This document shows, one piece after another, positions 1-10,816 of a DNA stretch of 64,000 nt. Each line of letters begins with the position of its first letter. The stretch's first letter is position 1. A program made the translations under genes and the position numbers. Source of the DNA: Arthrobacter sp. QXT-31. GTDB lineage: Bacteria > Actinomycetota > Actinomycetes > Actinomycetales > Micrococcaceae. The notes under the pieces are model-generated. The model searched no databases. It was not told the origin of the DNA and saw nothing but the letters and a program-made list of their open reading frames with translations. The stretch spans positions 1 to 64,000 of the forward strand of contig NZ_CP019304.1 in NCBI RefSeq assembly GCF_001969265.1. The letters are read 5' to 3'.

Positions 1-953
1 AAGCCGGCCCCGGCTCCGGCTCCGGGTGATTGAGGCAGGGAATCAGCGAACCCGCATCCCTCAGAGCTGTCCGGTTTCTTCACCTGACTACGGCGTCCGG
101 CCGCTCACCGCCCGGACGCCTGTCCGGGCGGTGAGCGTCCTGTGAACGGGGAGACAGGCCGAAGAACAGCGCTCATCAAACGCGGTCGACAACACGGACA
201 GAAGCGGCGGAAACCACCAAGAACAGCCTGGCCCGGAACCCCGTCGTGTCCCGGCAAGCGGCAGACCGTGCAGCACGCGCACCGTATCTCCTCCGGTGGC
301 GGCCGGGCTATCCGCGGCATGGAGTCGCCCGCTCTTCCGTCGTTCAAGCAACCGGCGAAGCCCGGCAGTGACGGGCGCCGCGAGGCTACCCCGGCATGAC
401 GGGCACGACAATCGGCCGGACGGGTCCCGATATGCGCCCGCACCATGGTGGATCAGCGTGTTTTGGCGCTGTCCGCCCTTTACGTCCCGGAACGTCACGG
501 AGGCGTCAAAACAGTGTCCGCACGAACAGTGCATTGCACCGGCCCATACCTGCCCGGCCCCACATTGCCCGGCCTCTGGTGCCTCCGCACGCTGGTCCAC
601 GATCAGTAGCAGTGGGGCAGATCCGGGGGCCGTTAAGGGACCGGTGCGCCGACGCTGCAGGGCTTGGCTCTCTTTTCGCGCTTCTCTCCCGGAGGTCGCT
701 GCCGCCGCTTCTACAGCGCCTTTTGTGAGAAGCCAGCGCATTGGATAATGACTCAATAGCCTGCATCTATCCGCTGAAGTTGTCAGCGTCGGGCGCGGCG
801 CGACGTCGTCGTGGTTGTCGCGGCCCGGGGAAAGGATCGCCACCATGCCGACCTTTCGACTGATCTTGGCCCAGCCCGTGAGCCACCGCCTGCCGGGGCC
901 GGGTTCGGCCGGCAAGTCTTATTGCGGGCGCAGGGTGCACGGAACCGGCTCCT
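1..953. other. No convincing gene in the first 950 bases
   Basis: Every open frame here is arginine/proline-rich low-complexity translation of high-GC DNA, without a ribosome binding site or a recognisable motif. The only structure noticed is a stretch around 330-445 on the minus strand that resembles the small hydrophobic ORF at 6344-6463 (separate entry). Confidence 0.6.
330..445 (-). pseudogene. Possible decayed copy of a small hydrophobic peptide gene
   Basis: Read on the minus strand, bases about 345-410 align nucleotide by nucleotide with the minus-strand ORF at 6344-6463. The shared part encodes IVIPIVLGIGLAAPVTAG in the other copy; here the frame is broken by a missing base and a TAG. 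The similarity is short and was found by eye, so this is a tentative remnant. Confidence 0.3.
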
Positions 954-956
954 GTG

Positions 957-1670
957 ATGGACGCCAAGCTGCCGCCGGTCGATGAGCTTGCCTCCTTCGC
1001 CGCCAGGATGTCGGATTTGCTGCTGACCCACGACGACGTCGGAGAAGCCGTCCGGGCTTTAACCCAGGTCCTCATCGAAGCGATCCCCGGAAGTGCAGGG
1101 GCGGGCGTTAGTCTCATGGATGCGCGCGGCCAGCGAACAAGTACCTCGGCTACCGATCCGGTCGTGCTGGAGGCGGACCAGTTGCAGTACGACCTGCGGC
1201 AAGGACCCTGCCTGACGGCCTGGGCTCAGCAGACGACGATATTGATCGACGACACGCAATCGGAAAAGCGCTGGCCTGCGTGGATCAGAGGCATCGCCCA
1301 TCTGCCACTGCGCTCAGCTCTCAGCTGCCCCCTCTCGACTCCTCACGGCGCCATCGGGGCCCTGAAAATCTACTCCCGCAATCCCGGCGGCTTCGATTCC
1401 CGAACCCTCCGGTTGGCCGGCCTGCTCGCGCGCCCGGGTGCCCTGATGCTTGCCAACGCCCAGGCACGCGACGCGGCCCAGCATTTCCGCACCGGATTGG
1501 TGGCACTGAAAGGCCACGACGCACTGGGAACGGCCATGGGCATCCTGATGGTGCGACGTCGCTGCAGCCGGGAGCAGGCCTTGGCCATGCTCATCACGAT
1601 TTCGCGGGAACGAAACCAACCGTTGCACCAACTAGCCCAGGAAATCGTCAGCGGCGAAACCACGCTTTAG
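957..1670 (+). CDS. GAF-ANTAR domain transcription antiterminator
   Basis: A protein of about 237 residues with an N-terminal GAF sensor domain (roughly residues 15-165, containing LRQGPCLTAW and the typical EKRWPAW segment) and a C-terminal ANTAR RNA-binding domain (roughly 175-230, with ALGTAMGILMVRRRCSREQA). ANTAR proteins bind paired hairpins in nascent mRNA and prevent termination; the GAF domain is expected to sense a small ligand or redox state. An upstream GTG at 954 directly precedes the ATG at 957, so the start is uncertain by one codon. It stands alone, with no operon partner. A frameshifted relative lies at 2716-3447. The family call is firm; the ligand and target RNA are unknown. 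Confidence 0.85.
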   Translation: MDAKLPPVDELASFAARMSDLLLTHDDVGEAVRALTQVLIEAIPGSAGAGVSLMDARGQRTSTSATDPVVLEADQLQYDLRQGPCLTAWAQQTTILIDDTQSEKRWPAWIRGIAHLPLRSALSCPLSTPHGAIGALKIYSRNPGGFDSRTLRLAGLLARPGALMLANAQARDAAQHFRTGLVALKGHDALGTAMGILMVRRRCSREQALAMLITISRERNQPLHQLAQEIVSGETTL

Positions 1671-2154
1671 ACTTCCCGGCGAGCTGTTCGTCCGGGCGGC
1701 CCTGTCCAGGGAAAGAGGGTGGCACGGCGTCCCGGGCCGCTGTCACTTATAACTGCATGGGGGCGCCGGCCACCGCCAACGGATGCAGCCACCGGCCATA
1801 ATCCTGCGTCCTGCTCGTTCAGGTGTTGCCGTCGCGCGGGGGCGGCGCCGGGCGTATCCTGCGCGGCTTGAAGCGAGTAGGCTCGGAAATAAGCGGACCG
1901 CGGTGTCCCAGTGAGCGTTGTGCCATGAGCGCGCACCAAGGCACGGCGTCTCCGGCCGTGGAGACCACTCCGGAGCAAGGTCCGGGTACTCAACCCTGGC
2001 ATCAAGGATTGAGGCAGGTAATGGCCGCAACCACGCAGCCGCCACCGACCACGCATAACCCATCACCCATCAGGCAGCAGCAGGATATCGTGCCCGAACC
2101 TGCCCTCGCTGCTGTTAGCCCGGTGCCACGCCGCCGCCTTCCCGAAGTCAGCCA
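1671..2154. other. Intergenic stretch without a recognisable gene
   Basis: About 480 bases between the GAF-ANTAR gene and the pseudogene at 2155. Open frames in it have no conserved-looking sequence or ribosome binding site. Confidence 0.55.
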
Positions 2155-2463
2155 TGACCACCCCGTCACTGGCACAGGAAAAGATCCTTGCGGAGATCGT
2201 GGCCTACCCGGATCCCGAGCCCGGAAGGGACCTCGAGCGCGTGCCATGAGCAGAGATGCTGCAGCGGAGGCACAACGGCACCTGACCTCCCAGGTCTTCC
2301 GTCAATCCGATCTTGGCCTTGACGCACTGTGGATCCATTACTTCAGCATCGGCGGAGACGCCGGACCACTGGAGATCGATGCCTACCTGCACGACTCGTA
2401 CATGCTGCGCCCCGTCAGCGGGACCTCCTCGACCACGCCATCGAGGAGATGGGCGAGGCATAG
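2155..2463 (+). pseudogene. Frameshifted gene for a small hypothetical protein
   Basis: Coding sense jumps between frames. The N-terminus MTTPSLAQEKILAEIVAYPD begins at ATG 2155 in frame 1 and stops at about 2248. The middle (QVFRQSDLGLDALWIHYFS, PLEIDAYLHDSYMLRP) is in frame 2. The end (RQRDLLDHAIEEMGEA, stop TAG 2461-2463) returns to frame 1. Joined, the pieces give a natural acidic, helical protein of about 100 residues. Two compensating indels explain the pattern. The family is not named; the role is unknown. Confidence 0.65.
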
Positions 2464-2715
2464 AAGGGCGAACAGACATGATGAGCGGATGGCCCCACCC
2501 TGTCGCCGCCATCCGTCACCGAACGCTCCACCCCACAAGGCGCTATCTGCCAGGGCTTCTTCCTGGGCAGCCCTTGCCACCGCAAGCTCTACCCAACGGG
2601 TGGGCGGCCGCTGCTTCGCAGCCGGCACTGGGCGGGACACCAGGCGGTGAGGCCACGGACGGAGTGGTTTGTGGCTGCATTGTGCAGCGGGCCGGCTCCT
2701 TTTACATTTGAATCC

Positions 2716-3447
2716 ATGACGGAGGACGATCTGGAGGACGCGTTCGAGCGGCTACATGATTTGATCACCGGGGCCGAGGACCTCAAGGGATTCCTTGACG
2801 GCGTCGCCGGGTTCGCTGCAGAAAAAATGTCCCGCGTCAGGGGTACGCAGATCGAGTGCGCGGTGACACTGCGCAGGCGCAAACACAGCACCACGATCGC
2901 GGGCAGCAGTGAAAAAGCGGTCATGCTCGACCAGATCGAACAGCGGATGGGCGAAGGACCATGCGTCGAGGCACTGGAGGTCGGCCACCCGGTCATTCTC
3001 TCGGACGCCCACAATGAAAAGCGCTGGCCAAACTACTGCAAAGTCCTTTCCACTGAGGGATACCGCAGTGCCGTGGGGATCCCCTTGAACCTTGGACCAG
3101 ACTCCGACGGTGTGCTGGACTTCTTCGCCGCCCCGGCCAATGAATTCGCCCCGGACACTCTCGGGGACGCGCACGTGTATGCCGACATGGCCGCCCGCAC
3201 CCTGCGGCTCGCCATCAGATCAGCGCGGCCGAACAACTGGCGGACAACCTCAAGGCCGCACTGGAAAGCAGAACCGTCATCGACCTCGCCTGCGGGATGA
3301 TCATGGCGCAAAACAACTGCCCGCAGGATGAAGCCATCGAGATTCTCAAGAAGGCATCCAGCGGCCGCAACCAAAAACTCAGGGTATGCAGAAGAAATTG
3401 TTCAGCGCGTCTCAAAAACTGACGCCGCCACATACTTCGAGGAATAG
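2716..3447 (+). pseudogene. Second GAF-ANTAR regulator, broken by two frameshifts
   Basis: ATG 2716 opens MTEDDLEDAFERLHDL. A GAF domain follows in frame 1 up to about 3215 (MGEGPCVEALEVGHPVI, AHNEKRWPNY). The ANTAR domain (ALESRTVIDLACGMIMAQNN, AIEILKKASSGRNQKLR) continues in frame 3 from about 3219. The last residues (YAEEIVQRVSKTDAATYFEE, TAG 3445-3447) are back in frame 1 from about 3385. The in-frame ORF therefore loses the RNA-binding domain and would act only as a free GAF domain. It belongs to the same domain family as the intact gene at 957. Confidence 0.8.
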
Positions 3448-3515
3448 CGTGCGACATAGGCGCGGCAAAGTTTCCCGGCGTTCGCCAACGCCAGGAACCC
3501 CACATCCCGGACCGG

Positions 3516-3888
3516 ATGAGCGTGATGCTGGATCGGTGGACCAGGCACCTCAGCTGCGGCGACGTCCACGAGCCGCTCACAGTATGGGAAGACTTCAACA
3601 ACGGGCGAAACCTGACGCGAAGTAGCCGCCACCGGCAGCAACCGGCGCGGCGGCCGCAAGCCGTCGAGCTACTCACGGGCAGGCGCTGGTACGTCATCAA
3701 ATCGGCACGTGAGGCCGGCGCAAACCTGGGCCCAGATCGGCGACGCACTCGGGATCACCAAACCAGCTGCCCACGACGTCCACCGCCGCAGGATCGAAGA
3801 GCAGGAGAAACACCTGCCGGACCTCCACGACGCGGCAGCGGCGCACCGTACTGGAAGACTGAAAGCCCCCTGCACGGGGATGGCTTAG
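3516..3888 (+). pseudogene. Frameshifted helix-turn-helix-like hypothetical gene
   Basis: The first part reads in the frame of ATG 3516 (MLDRWTRHLSCGDVHEPLTV, then WYVIKSAREAGA). At about 3724 the frame changes and the helix-turn-helix-like part WAQIGDALGITKPAAHDVHR, followed by a charged tail (RRIEEQEKHLPDLHDAA), runs to TAG 3886-3888. In-frame sense may extend upstream to about 3450 without a start codon. The WAQIG...LGIT pattern is typical of DNA-binding helix-turn-helix proteins. No named family is claimed. Confidence 0.55.
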
Positions 3889-3972
3889 GGACCACTCCCT
3901 AGGTGGGCCAAATCCCAATTTTGGCTAAGACTCTAACTACAACCTAGCCTGTTTTCGGGCTATAAACGTGGA

Positions 3973-4246
3973 ACGAGAACGGTGCCGCTAAGCGAAGCCA
4001 AGGACAAACTTTCCGCTTTGGTGGAGGAAGCCGACAAGACGCACGAGATCACCCAGATCACCCGCCATGGACACCCGCCGGCAGTCCTGCTGTCCGCGGC
4101 GGACCTGGAGTCGCTGCAGGAAACAATTCATTGACTTCCCGGCCTCCCGTTCGCGAAGACCTGGAAGGCCCGCGCGACATGGCGGACGGCAATACGACCA
4201 GCGGCGGTGATCTCCGCCGCGAGTTCGGACTGCCGCGGGGCGACAG
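3973..4246 (+). pseudogene. Decayed Phd/YefM-type antitoxin gene
   Basis: Nearly the same protein as the intact antitoxin at 29108-29383: VPLSEAKDKLSALVEEADKT, ITRHGHPPAVLLSAADLESL, and GNTTSGGDLRREFGLP are all present. The start codon position holds ACG (3973-3975) where the intact copy has ATG. A base is missing near 4135-4155, giving TGA in the original frame and moving the C-terminus to another frame. The antitoxin cannot be made as a full protein from here. Confidence 0.85.
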
Positions 4247-4532
4247 ATGCACTCGACCCCGACCATGCGCCATGGAAGGTCAAAGTAACCAGACCGGCGT
4301 TGAAGGGCTTTCGGCGGTTGCCGGAGAAGGCAGCGGCGGCGATCGTGGAATTCGTTACTGGCATCCTCGCTGCCGACCCTCATTGGCCGAGTAAACCGTT
4401 GACGAACGAGCCCCTCGGCCTGCGCACGTCGCGCCGGGGCAACTAAAGGTGTTGTTCACCCTCGGCGTCGAAGGGCACGTTCTGAACGTCCACCGTATCG
4501 AACACCAGTCCAACGTCTACACGCCCCGCTAG
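4247..4532 (+). pseudogene. Decayed RelE/ParE-type toxin gene
   Basis: Counterpart of the intact toxin at 29380-29667. PWKVKVTRPALKGFRRLPEK and FVTGILAADPHWPSKPL lie in one frame up to a TAA at about 4444. One base is missing there compared with the intact copy, and VLFTLGVEGHVLNVHRIEHQ then continues in another frame to TAG 4530-4532. The C-terminal part that usually carries catalytic residues of RelE-fold toxins is therefore cut off. Losing toxin and antitoxin together is the pattern expected when a toxin-antitoxin locus dies. Confidence 0.85.
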
Positions 4533-4837
4533 CCAACTGACACGGGGACCGGAAACCGGCTACCGAGGTCATGACCCGGCTCCGCCATGCCTACTACGTG
4601 GCGGCTCTGGTGGCCGGACGTAACTAGCATCAGGATCCGGACAGCCCCCTTCGGCACGTCCGCCTGGACCACCCGCGGTACCATCACCGGCACACCCCTG
4701 ACCTGCGGCTGGGACACCACCGCGGTTGCCCACTGACTCTACGACCTGCGCGCCACTACGTGAAATGGCTCATACCCGGCAGGTCACCTTTCGTGGCAGT
4801 CGGTAGTCCCAGCGGGTTCGTGCCCCCGGGGGAAGTC
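4533..4837. other. Intergenic stretch, nothing recognised
   Basis: About 300 bases between the toxin remnant and the TetR remnant. No frame carries conserved-looking sequence and no hairpin or operator was seen. Confidence 0.5.
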
Positions 4838-5893
<1,056 letters not shown>

Positions 5894-6134
5894 GTGAGTG
5901 TGGACGAGTACGAGGCCTCATTAGTCATCAAATCGGGCGCGGAACTACTGTTGGCCGCTTCGTCTGACCCCCGTTCCGATGAAGGTTATGCTGGGGTCAA
6001 AGCCAACATCTCAGAAGCGCTTGAACGTAGCCGAAGCGCTGATGAATTTTGAGGCTGGTGTGGGTTCCCCGAGCCGTTCCACCGGCTGGGTTCAGGACCT
6101 CCGGCGCGTCGCGGACGATCTAGGGGAAAAGTAG
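5894..6134 (+). pseudogene. Frameshifted copy of a conserved small protein (paralog at 38716)
   Basis: Begins with GTG 5894 or 5900 and reads DEYEASLVIKSGAELLLAAS, DPRSDEGYAGVKANISEALE. One base is missing near 6028, after which NFEAGVGSPSRSTGWVQDLR, RVADDL continues in another frame to TAG 6132-6134. The paralog at 38716-38958 is uninterrupted and about four fifths identical, which proves the frame. The function of the family is unknown; it is small, acidic and probably helical. Confidence 0.75.
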
Positions 6135-6239
6135 GGTTGTTGCGGGCCGATGGTGGCCCATTGAACCTGGCCAGACAGGCCGGGCGGGTTTGACCTGGTT
6201 GTCGTGCCGACGAGCCGACTGTAAAAAGAGGTAAAGGCC

Positions 6240-6377
6240 ATGGCAGCGTCTTCCAAGGCTCATTGGACCCAGGACGAGATCGACGCGCACGAGGCGCGAG
6301 GCGGAGGATGGGGTGGCGGCGGCCGGCCAATCCCTGGCCTTGATTACTCCACTGCGCCTCTTTCATGCAGCCCGTAA
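6240..6377 (+). CDS. Possible 45-residue small protein
   Basis: ATG 6240 follows an AGAGG-like ribosome binding site (AAAAAGAGGTAAAGGCC). The peptide begins MAASSKAHWTQDEIDAHEAR, then a glycine-rich turn, and stops at TAA 6375-6377. The first 25 residues look like ordinary coding sequence; the rest does not, so it may be the 5' piece of a truncated gene. Function unknown. Confidence 0.3.
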   Translation: MAASSKAHWTQDEIDAHEARGGGWGGGGRPIPGLDYSTAPLSCSP

Positions 6378-6463
6378 AGACCAGCCGTGACGGGAGCCGC
6401 GAGGCCAATCCCGAGAACGATGGGGATGACGATTGGGCTTAACGTATCCGTGCTGTGGAGCAT
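6344..6463 (-). CDS. Possible 39-residue hydrophobic peptide
   Basis: Minus-strand ATG at 6463 gives a peptide with one predicted membrane segment (IVIPIVLGIGLAAPVTAGL), ending GLYGLHERGAVE. A GGGG run just before the ATG may serve as ribosome binding site. Its support is the decayed similar stretch near 345-410. It could also be chance. Role unknown. Confidence 0.3.
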   Translation of the reverse strand: MLHSTDTLSPIVIPIVLGIGLAAPVTAGLYGLHERGAVE

Positions 6464-6963
6464 CCCCTGTGGCGGGGGCGCCTGACCACTTCCAACCTCC
6501 CCTTGACGATGATAAGTAAACTTAGCAGTGGGCGTGATGTCCAGCAGTGCGGCGTCACGCTCCTGGCAGTTACAAAGCAAGTGATCTTATCCTGCGGGTT
6601 CGATTGAACGTGTAAACTTGCTCAAACGCGTCCACTCAGATGGTGGTCCCGTTCCGGAGGCCCGACCCGGCTTCTCTTTTCTTATCTGGAAGCGCCCGAC
6701 TAAGAGATCCGTGCCCGCTGTTCACCGCAAACGCAAGGTTCCTTAAGCAGACGCGGCATCAACCCCTAACCCGCGTGTGCGCCCGCACACCCCGCGGGGA
6801 CACCCTGCACCGGGTCTTGCACGTCCCACTCCCCGTCCTTGTCGGGGCTAAGCGGCGAAGATCCGTCCGGTCTGCCCCGAAAAGTCGGGCGGCAGGTCCC
6901 TGCCCTGCGCCGGTTCCAACACAGTATTGCTTCCCGATTGCGCTTGTGCGCACGTAGCCTGAA
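6464..6963. other. Upstream region of the desaturase gene, no gene seen
   Basis: About 500 bases. Open frames are shadow-like. No clear promoter or operator was recognised before the desaturase. Confidence 0.5.
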
Positions 6964-8085
6964 ATGGGTGTTCCGATCACCACCACCGTCCCCAGTCTCT
7001 CCCTCCTGCCCATTCGCGGGCCTCTCGCCTACTCAGACGCGCAGGCGTTCCCTGTCCTGACCAAGGCGTACCTCCAGCTCTCCCAACAGGTCCGCGAGAC
7101 GGGCCTGCTGCGCCGGACTCCGTGGTTCTACGCCCTTGTCGGCGGCGTTCTTGCCATCGGGATCGCCGGCTGTGCCGCCTTGTCGGTTCTGCTCGGGCCG
7201 AGCTGGTTCCAGCTGTTGATCGCCGCCGCGCTCGGAATTCTGTTCACGCAAGTCGCCTTTCTCGCGCACGAGGCAGGGCACCGCCAAATCCTGGCAGGGG
7301 GACCAGCCAACGATGTGCTCGCCCGCTTCCTGGGCGCTGTGGCGGGGTTGAGCTATTCGTGGTGGGACTCGAAGCACTCCCGCCACCACGCGAACCCCAA
7401 CAAGGTAGGCCGCGACCCCGACATCGAGGTTGACACGATCTCATTCCTCCACGTGGACGCGGCCAAAGCCAGGGGCATTCGTGCCCTGATCACCCGCCGT
7501 CAGGGCTGGCTGTTCTTCCCGCTGCTGACACTGGAGGGCCTGAATCTGCACTATCTCAGCCTTCGCCACCTGCTCTCCCCAGGACCGGTCAAGGGCCGCA
7601 GGGTCGAGCTTGGCCTGCTGGCGCTGCGCTACTCCGCTGTCCTCCTGCCGCTCTTCCTGCTGCTCCCGCCAGGCATGGCGTTAGCATTCCTTGGAGTCCA
7701 GCTGGGAGTTTTCGGCCTGTACATGGGTGCGACGTTCGCCCCCAACCACAAGGGCATGCCTGTGATCGACCGCGATGCGAAGCTGGACTTCTTCTCTAAG
7801 CAGGTGCGCACGTCGCGGAATATCTCCGGGGGCTGGTGGGCCACGTGGCTCATGGGCGGTCTGAACTACCAGGTGGAGCACCACCTCTTTCCGAGCATGC
7901 CGCGCCCGCATCTGGCCAAAGCCCGCCGGCTTGTGCGTGAGCAGTGCACCCGGCTTTCGGTTCCCTACACCGAAACCAGCATCTGGAGCTCCTACGGCAC
8001 CGTAATCACCTACCTGAACAGGGTGGGCCTCGCCGCGCGCGACCCCTTCGAGTGCCCCATGACCGCCCAGTACAGGCGCAGGTAG
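6964..8085 (+). CDS. Membrane fatty acid desaturase
   Basis: A 373-residue integral membrane di-iron desaturase of the acyl-lipid/front-end type, which puts a double bond into a fatty acyl chain using oxygen and an electron donor. The three histidine boxes are visible: HEAGH (102-106), HSRHH (138-142) and QVEHH near residue 300 (GGLNYQVEHHLFPSMP). Hydrophobic segments lie at about 55-75, 82-100 and 210-240. No fused cytochrome b5 is present, so the electron donor must be separate; no ferredoxin or reductase gene is adjacent. The first 25 residues are not typical and no ribosome binding site precedes ATG 6964, so a later start is possible. It appears intact among pseudogenes. Confidence 0.9.
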   Translation: MGVPITTTVPSLSLLPIRGPLAYSDAQAFPVLTKAYLQLSQQVRETGLLRRTPWFYALVGGVLAIGIAGCAALSVLLGPSWFQLLIAAALGILFTQVAFLAHEAGHRQILAGGPANDVLARFLGAVAGLSYSWWDSKHSRHHANPNKVGRDPDIEVDTISFLHVDAAKARGIRALITRRQGWLFFPLLTLEGLNLHYLSLRHLLSPGPVKGRRVELGLLALRYSAVLLPLFLLLPPGMALAFLGVQLGVFGLYMGATFAPNHKGMPVIDRDAKLDFFSKQVRTSRNISGGWWATWLMGGLNYQVEHHLFPSMPRPHLAKARRLVREQCTRLSVPYTETSIWSSYGTVITYLNRVGLAARDPFECPMTAQYRRR

Positions 8086-8253
8086 TGGCCTGCAGGGGGA
8101 CAGAACACAAGCATCGAGCAGTCCGCATCACAGCGCGGTGCTTGAACAGCACGTTCTGGTCCCCGGCTGGCGGCCCGCGTTCAGATCCTTCCAGACACCA
8201 GCGCCGCTCCTGCCGGACGGCCCTTTGCAGACCCGAAAGGCGTACGCTGAATC

Positions 8254-8748
8254 ATGAATAGCAACTACGTTCGGGGCGCTTCCCTCAGCTGCTCCTCGCT
8301 CCAAATGGACATCAAGCAAATGCTCGACGGGGCCGGGGCCCATGATTGCCGTATCACTTCCGAGCACGGCAACGGAGCGGTCACCTTCGGTTTCGGAGAC
8401 CATCAGTTTCGTCTGATCGTGCCGCACCCTGAGCCGACCGATCCGCCTAGGGTGCCCGGCACCAGCCAGCGCGGCGAAACATCAACGGTCAAGAGCACCC
8501 GGCTGACCTGGAAGCCGCGCGCCATTCCTGGCGTCAGTTGTCTCTGCTGATCAAGGCCAAGCTTGAAGCTGTTGCGGCCGGCATCGTGACTTTCGACGCG
8601 GAGTTCCTCGGCTACATGCTCATGCCCGGCGGCGGGACCGTCTTCCAAGCCGCTGCGCCCGAGTCGGCTCTCTTCCTACGCCACGGAGGTCATTCACAAC
8701 CTGGGTGAGGCCAGCTATCGCGGCCGCGAGGTGGACCAGCGCAATCTT
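8254..8748 (+). pseudogene. Frameshifted gene for an unknown conserved protein
   Basis: The first part, from ATG 8254, reads YVRGASLSCSSLQMDIKQML and FGFGDHQFRLIVPHPEPTDP. From about 8470 the sense moves frame (WRQLSLLIKAKLEAVAAGIV, FDAEFLGYMLMPGGGTVFQ) and moves again near 8670 (SSYATEVIHNLGEASYRGRE). The middle looks like a conserved soluble protein. I do not recognise the family. Confidence 0.5.
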
Positions 8749-9080
8749 ACACATCAAAGCTCGGGCATTAAAGAAGTAACGGGAGAATCGAAGCAGGGTT
8801 CGGAACCAATGGTAAGAACCCTGATCAACGGTGCGGCTCGTGCAGGTTTAGCTTGAGCATGGTCGTTTCCGGAGCCACTCTGCTGCCGAATTAATTCACC
8901 GTAAGGCAGACCAGGAATGCAGCGCACTCCTACCGTGGATGCGACCCATTCTCCCAAAATACTACCTGGTGTCCTGCGGTGTTTATGATGCATCCGGGTC
9001 CCTACGGGGGATTGGCCCACTTCCAACAAAGGAAATGCATGGCAGTGGGCGTGAGCCTGCACGAAAGGATTTGATCATTG

Positions 9081-10194
9081 GTGGAGAGCCGGTTCCCCGA
9101 CGAGGACCCGTTTCCGCTGCAGGACTTGCCTGGCGGCGGCGCCCCGTTGGTGCGGGAACAGGCGTACGAGATCATTCAGGCGGTCCTGAGCGGCACTGAT
9201 CCCGCCGGGGAGGAGGCCCGTGAACGCTTACGCGAACACGTCGCCGCGCACCCCGGAAACCCGGAGACCGCCCTCCGTGAGCACCTTGTCTTTTCCCGTG
9301 CCCTGGCCAGGCACCTGGCCGGGAAGCCAAGACCCCCTCGGGAGGACGTCCATCGGCACCAGGGCGAACGGGACATGGGCAGGCCTGGCCAGGAACGGGC
9401 GGCGATCGAGGCCGTCCTCCGGGGCGACAGGCTGGTCACCGCCTTCCAGCCCATCCACGACCTGGCCCGGAAGGAAGTCATCGGCGCAGAGGCCCTGACG
9501 CGCTTCGTGTGGGAAAACGGGGACGACGCGGGGTCCTGGTTCCGGAATGCTGCAGCCGTCGGCCTGGCGGCAGACCTTGAATTCTCGGCACTGCGAACTG
9601 CGCTGGCGGCAGCACAGGACCTGCCGGCCCACTGGTCCTGGCCCTGAACATCTCCCCGACGGTCTGCCTTGATCCGCGGCTGTTGCTGATCCTGGAAAAC
9701 GCTGCTGTGGAACCAGCCCGGATCATGCTGGAACTTACGGAGCGGATCCAACCCGGACAGTTGCGCCCTCTTCTGGACGCCCTGAGGCCACTGCGCCGTA
9801 GCGGCATGGGGCTGGCGGTCGATGAAGCCGGACCGGACGCGGCCTCGATGCGCAACATCCGGGTGCTTAAACCCGATGTCTCAAGGTCCGCCCGGACCTT
9901 GTCGCCGGCATCGACACCGATCCCGGCCGCCAGTATCTCCTGGCCGACCTCGTCGAGTTCGGACGACAGACCAGTGCCGTCCTGGCGGCGGTGGGAATCG
10001 AAACGGGCAACGAACTGGCCGTCCTGACCCGACTGGGAATCTCCGCCGGTCAGGGACACTTCCTCGGCAAACCCACGCTCGAGCCCAACGACTGGGCCAC
10101 CTGGTCAGCCCTCGCCCCAGAAGGCACCAGCCGGGCACGGCACAGGGCCCCGGAACCACGTATGGAAACCCGGAACCCCTCCACCGACATCTGA
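9081..10194 (+). pseudogene. EAL-domain c-di-GMP phosphodiesterase gene with two frameshifts
   Basis: Starts at TTG 9078 or GTG 9081 behind an AAAGGA site. About 115 N-terminal residues of unknown type precede an EAL domain: RLVTAFQPIHDLARKEVIGA, then EALTRF. The frame breaks near 9640, where LALNISPTVCLDPRLLLILE continues in frame 2, and again near 9885, where the end (YLLADLVEFGRQTSAVLAAV, GQGHFLGKP) is in frame 1. EAL domains hydrolyse the second messenger c-di-GMP. The usual DDFG motif reads DEAG here, so catalysis may already have been weak. Stop TGA 10192-10194. Confidence 0.8.
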
Positions 10195-10442
10195 GTGACC
10201 GGAGCCTCCCCTGCTCGGCTCCCGCCATATTGCGATGTGCCACGCGAACGTTATGTTGAGGTCCTCGTGGGCGAGATTGTGGCAGCGCGGATGCGCGCCC
10301 TGCGCAGAGTTATTCGGAGCGGCTACTTCCCGTCTTCTGTGGGCCTGGCAGGAGTGGTGGTATTGGTCCGACCTGATGTTCGACGGCTTTTCGCTGCTCA
10401 GCAGGAGCCATCCGCCGCTGGAAACGCTGGCCCGGCTGCTGT
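10195..10442. other. No gene recognised between EAL and nucleotidyltransferase remnants
   Basis: About 250 bases; the open frames on both strands are not protein-like and have no ribosome binding site. Confidence 0.45.
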
Positions 10443-10816
10443 TTATCTATGTTCTCTCGTCCTGTGAATGGCCGTGGGCCTCGGGCGGCAGGCTACCTGT
10501 GGCGGCGCCTGCCGCCGTTGGAGGTCCATGACGACCGTCGTGTCGCCCTGTTCCACTGTCAGGCTGGCGAACGCCTGGTACTGGCGGTGACCTCGACCGT
10601 GTATCCTACCGATTCAAGGGCTGCTCTCATCTTGTCCACGGACGCCGCGAACGTTTCAGGGGTGTGCCTTCGGTACAGCGCGAACAGATCGACGTCCTCT
10701 GACATCCGGGCGATCACGCCGTGTTCGGCCAGTGCCTGTCCGCCGGCGAGGATGAAACCGTCGTCGGCGAGAACGGACAGCGCTATTCCGGTTGCTGCGC
10801 GCTGAGCGTCGTCCAC
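10443..10816 (-). pseudogene. Truncated nucleotidyltransferase of the AbiEii type
   Basis: GTG 10816 opens a sequence with the nucleotidyltransferase signature FILAGGQALAEHGVIARMSE followed by DVDLF, as in AbiEii/MenA-type toxins that transfer nucleotides to tRNA or other targets. The in-frame ORF stops at 10559 after VGYTVEVTAS. A one-base shift then gives YQAFASLTVEQGDTTVVMDL in another frame before sense is lost near 10443. Family members are usually over 200 residues, so at least half of the protein is missing. It overlaps the end of the gene at 10783 and belongs to one minus-strand operon with it and the RHH gene. Confidence 0.6.

Noticed and set aside
88..915. Long minus-strand ORF of 275 codons
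   Set aside because: Arginine/proline/glycine-rich throughout, no ribosome binding site, and no conserved motif; typical antisense frame in high-GC DNA.
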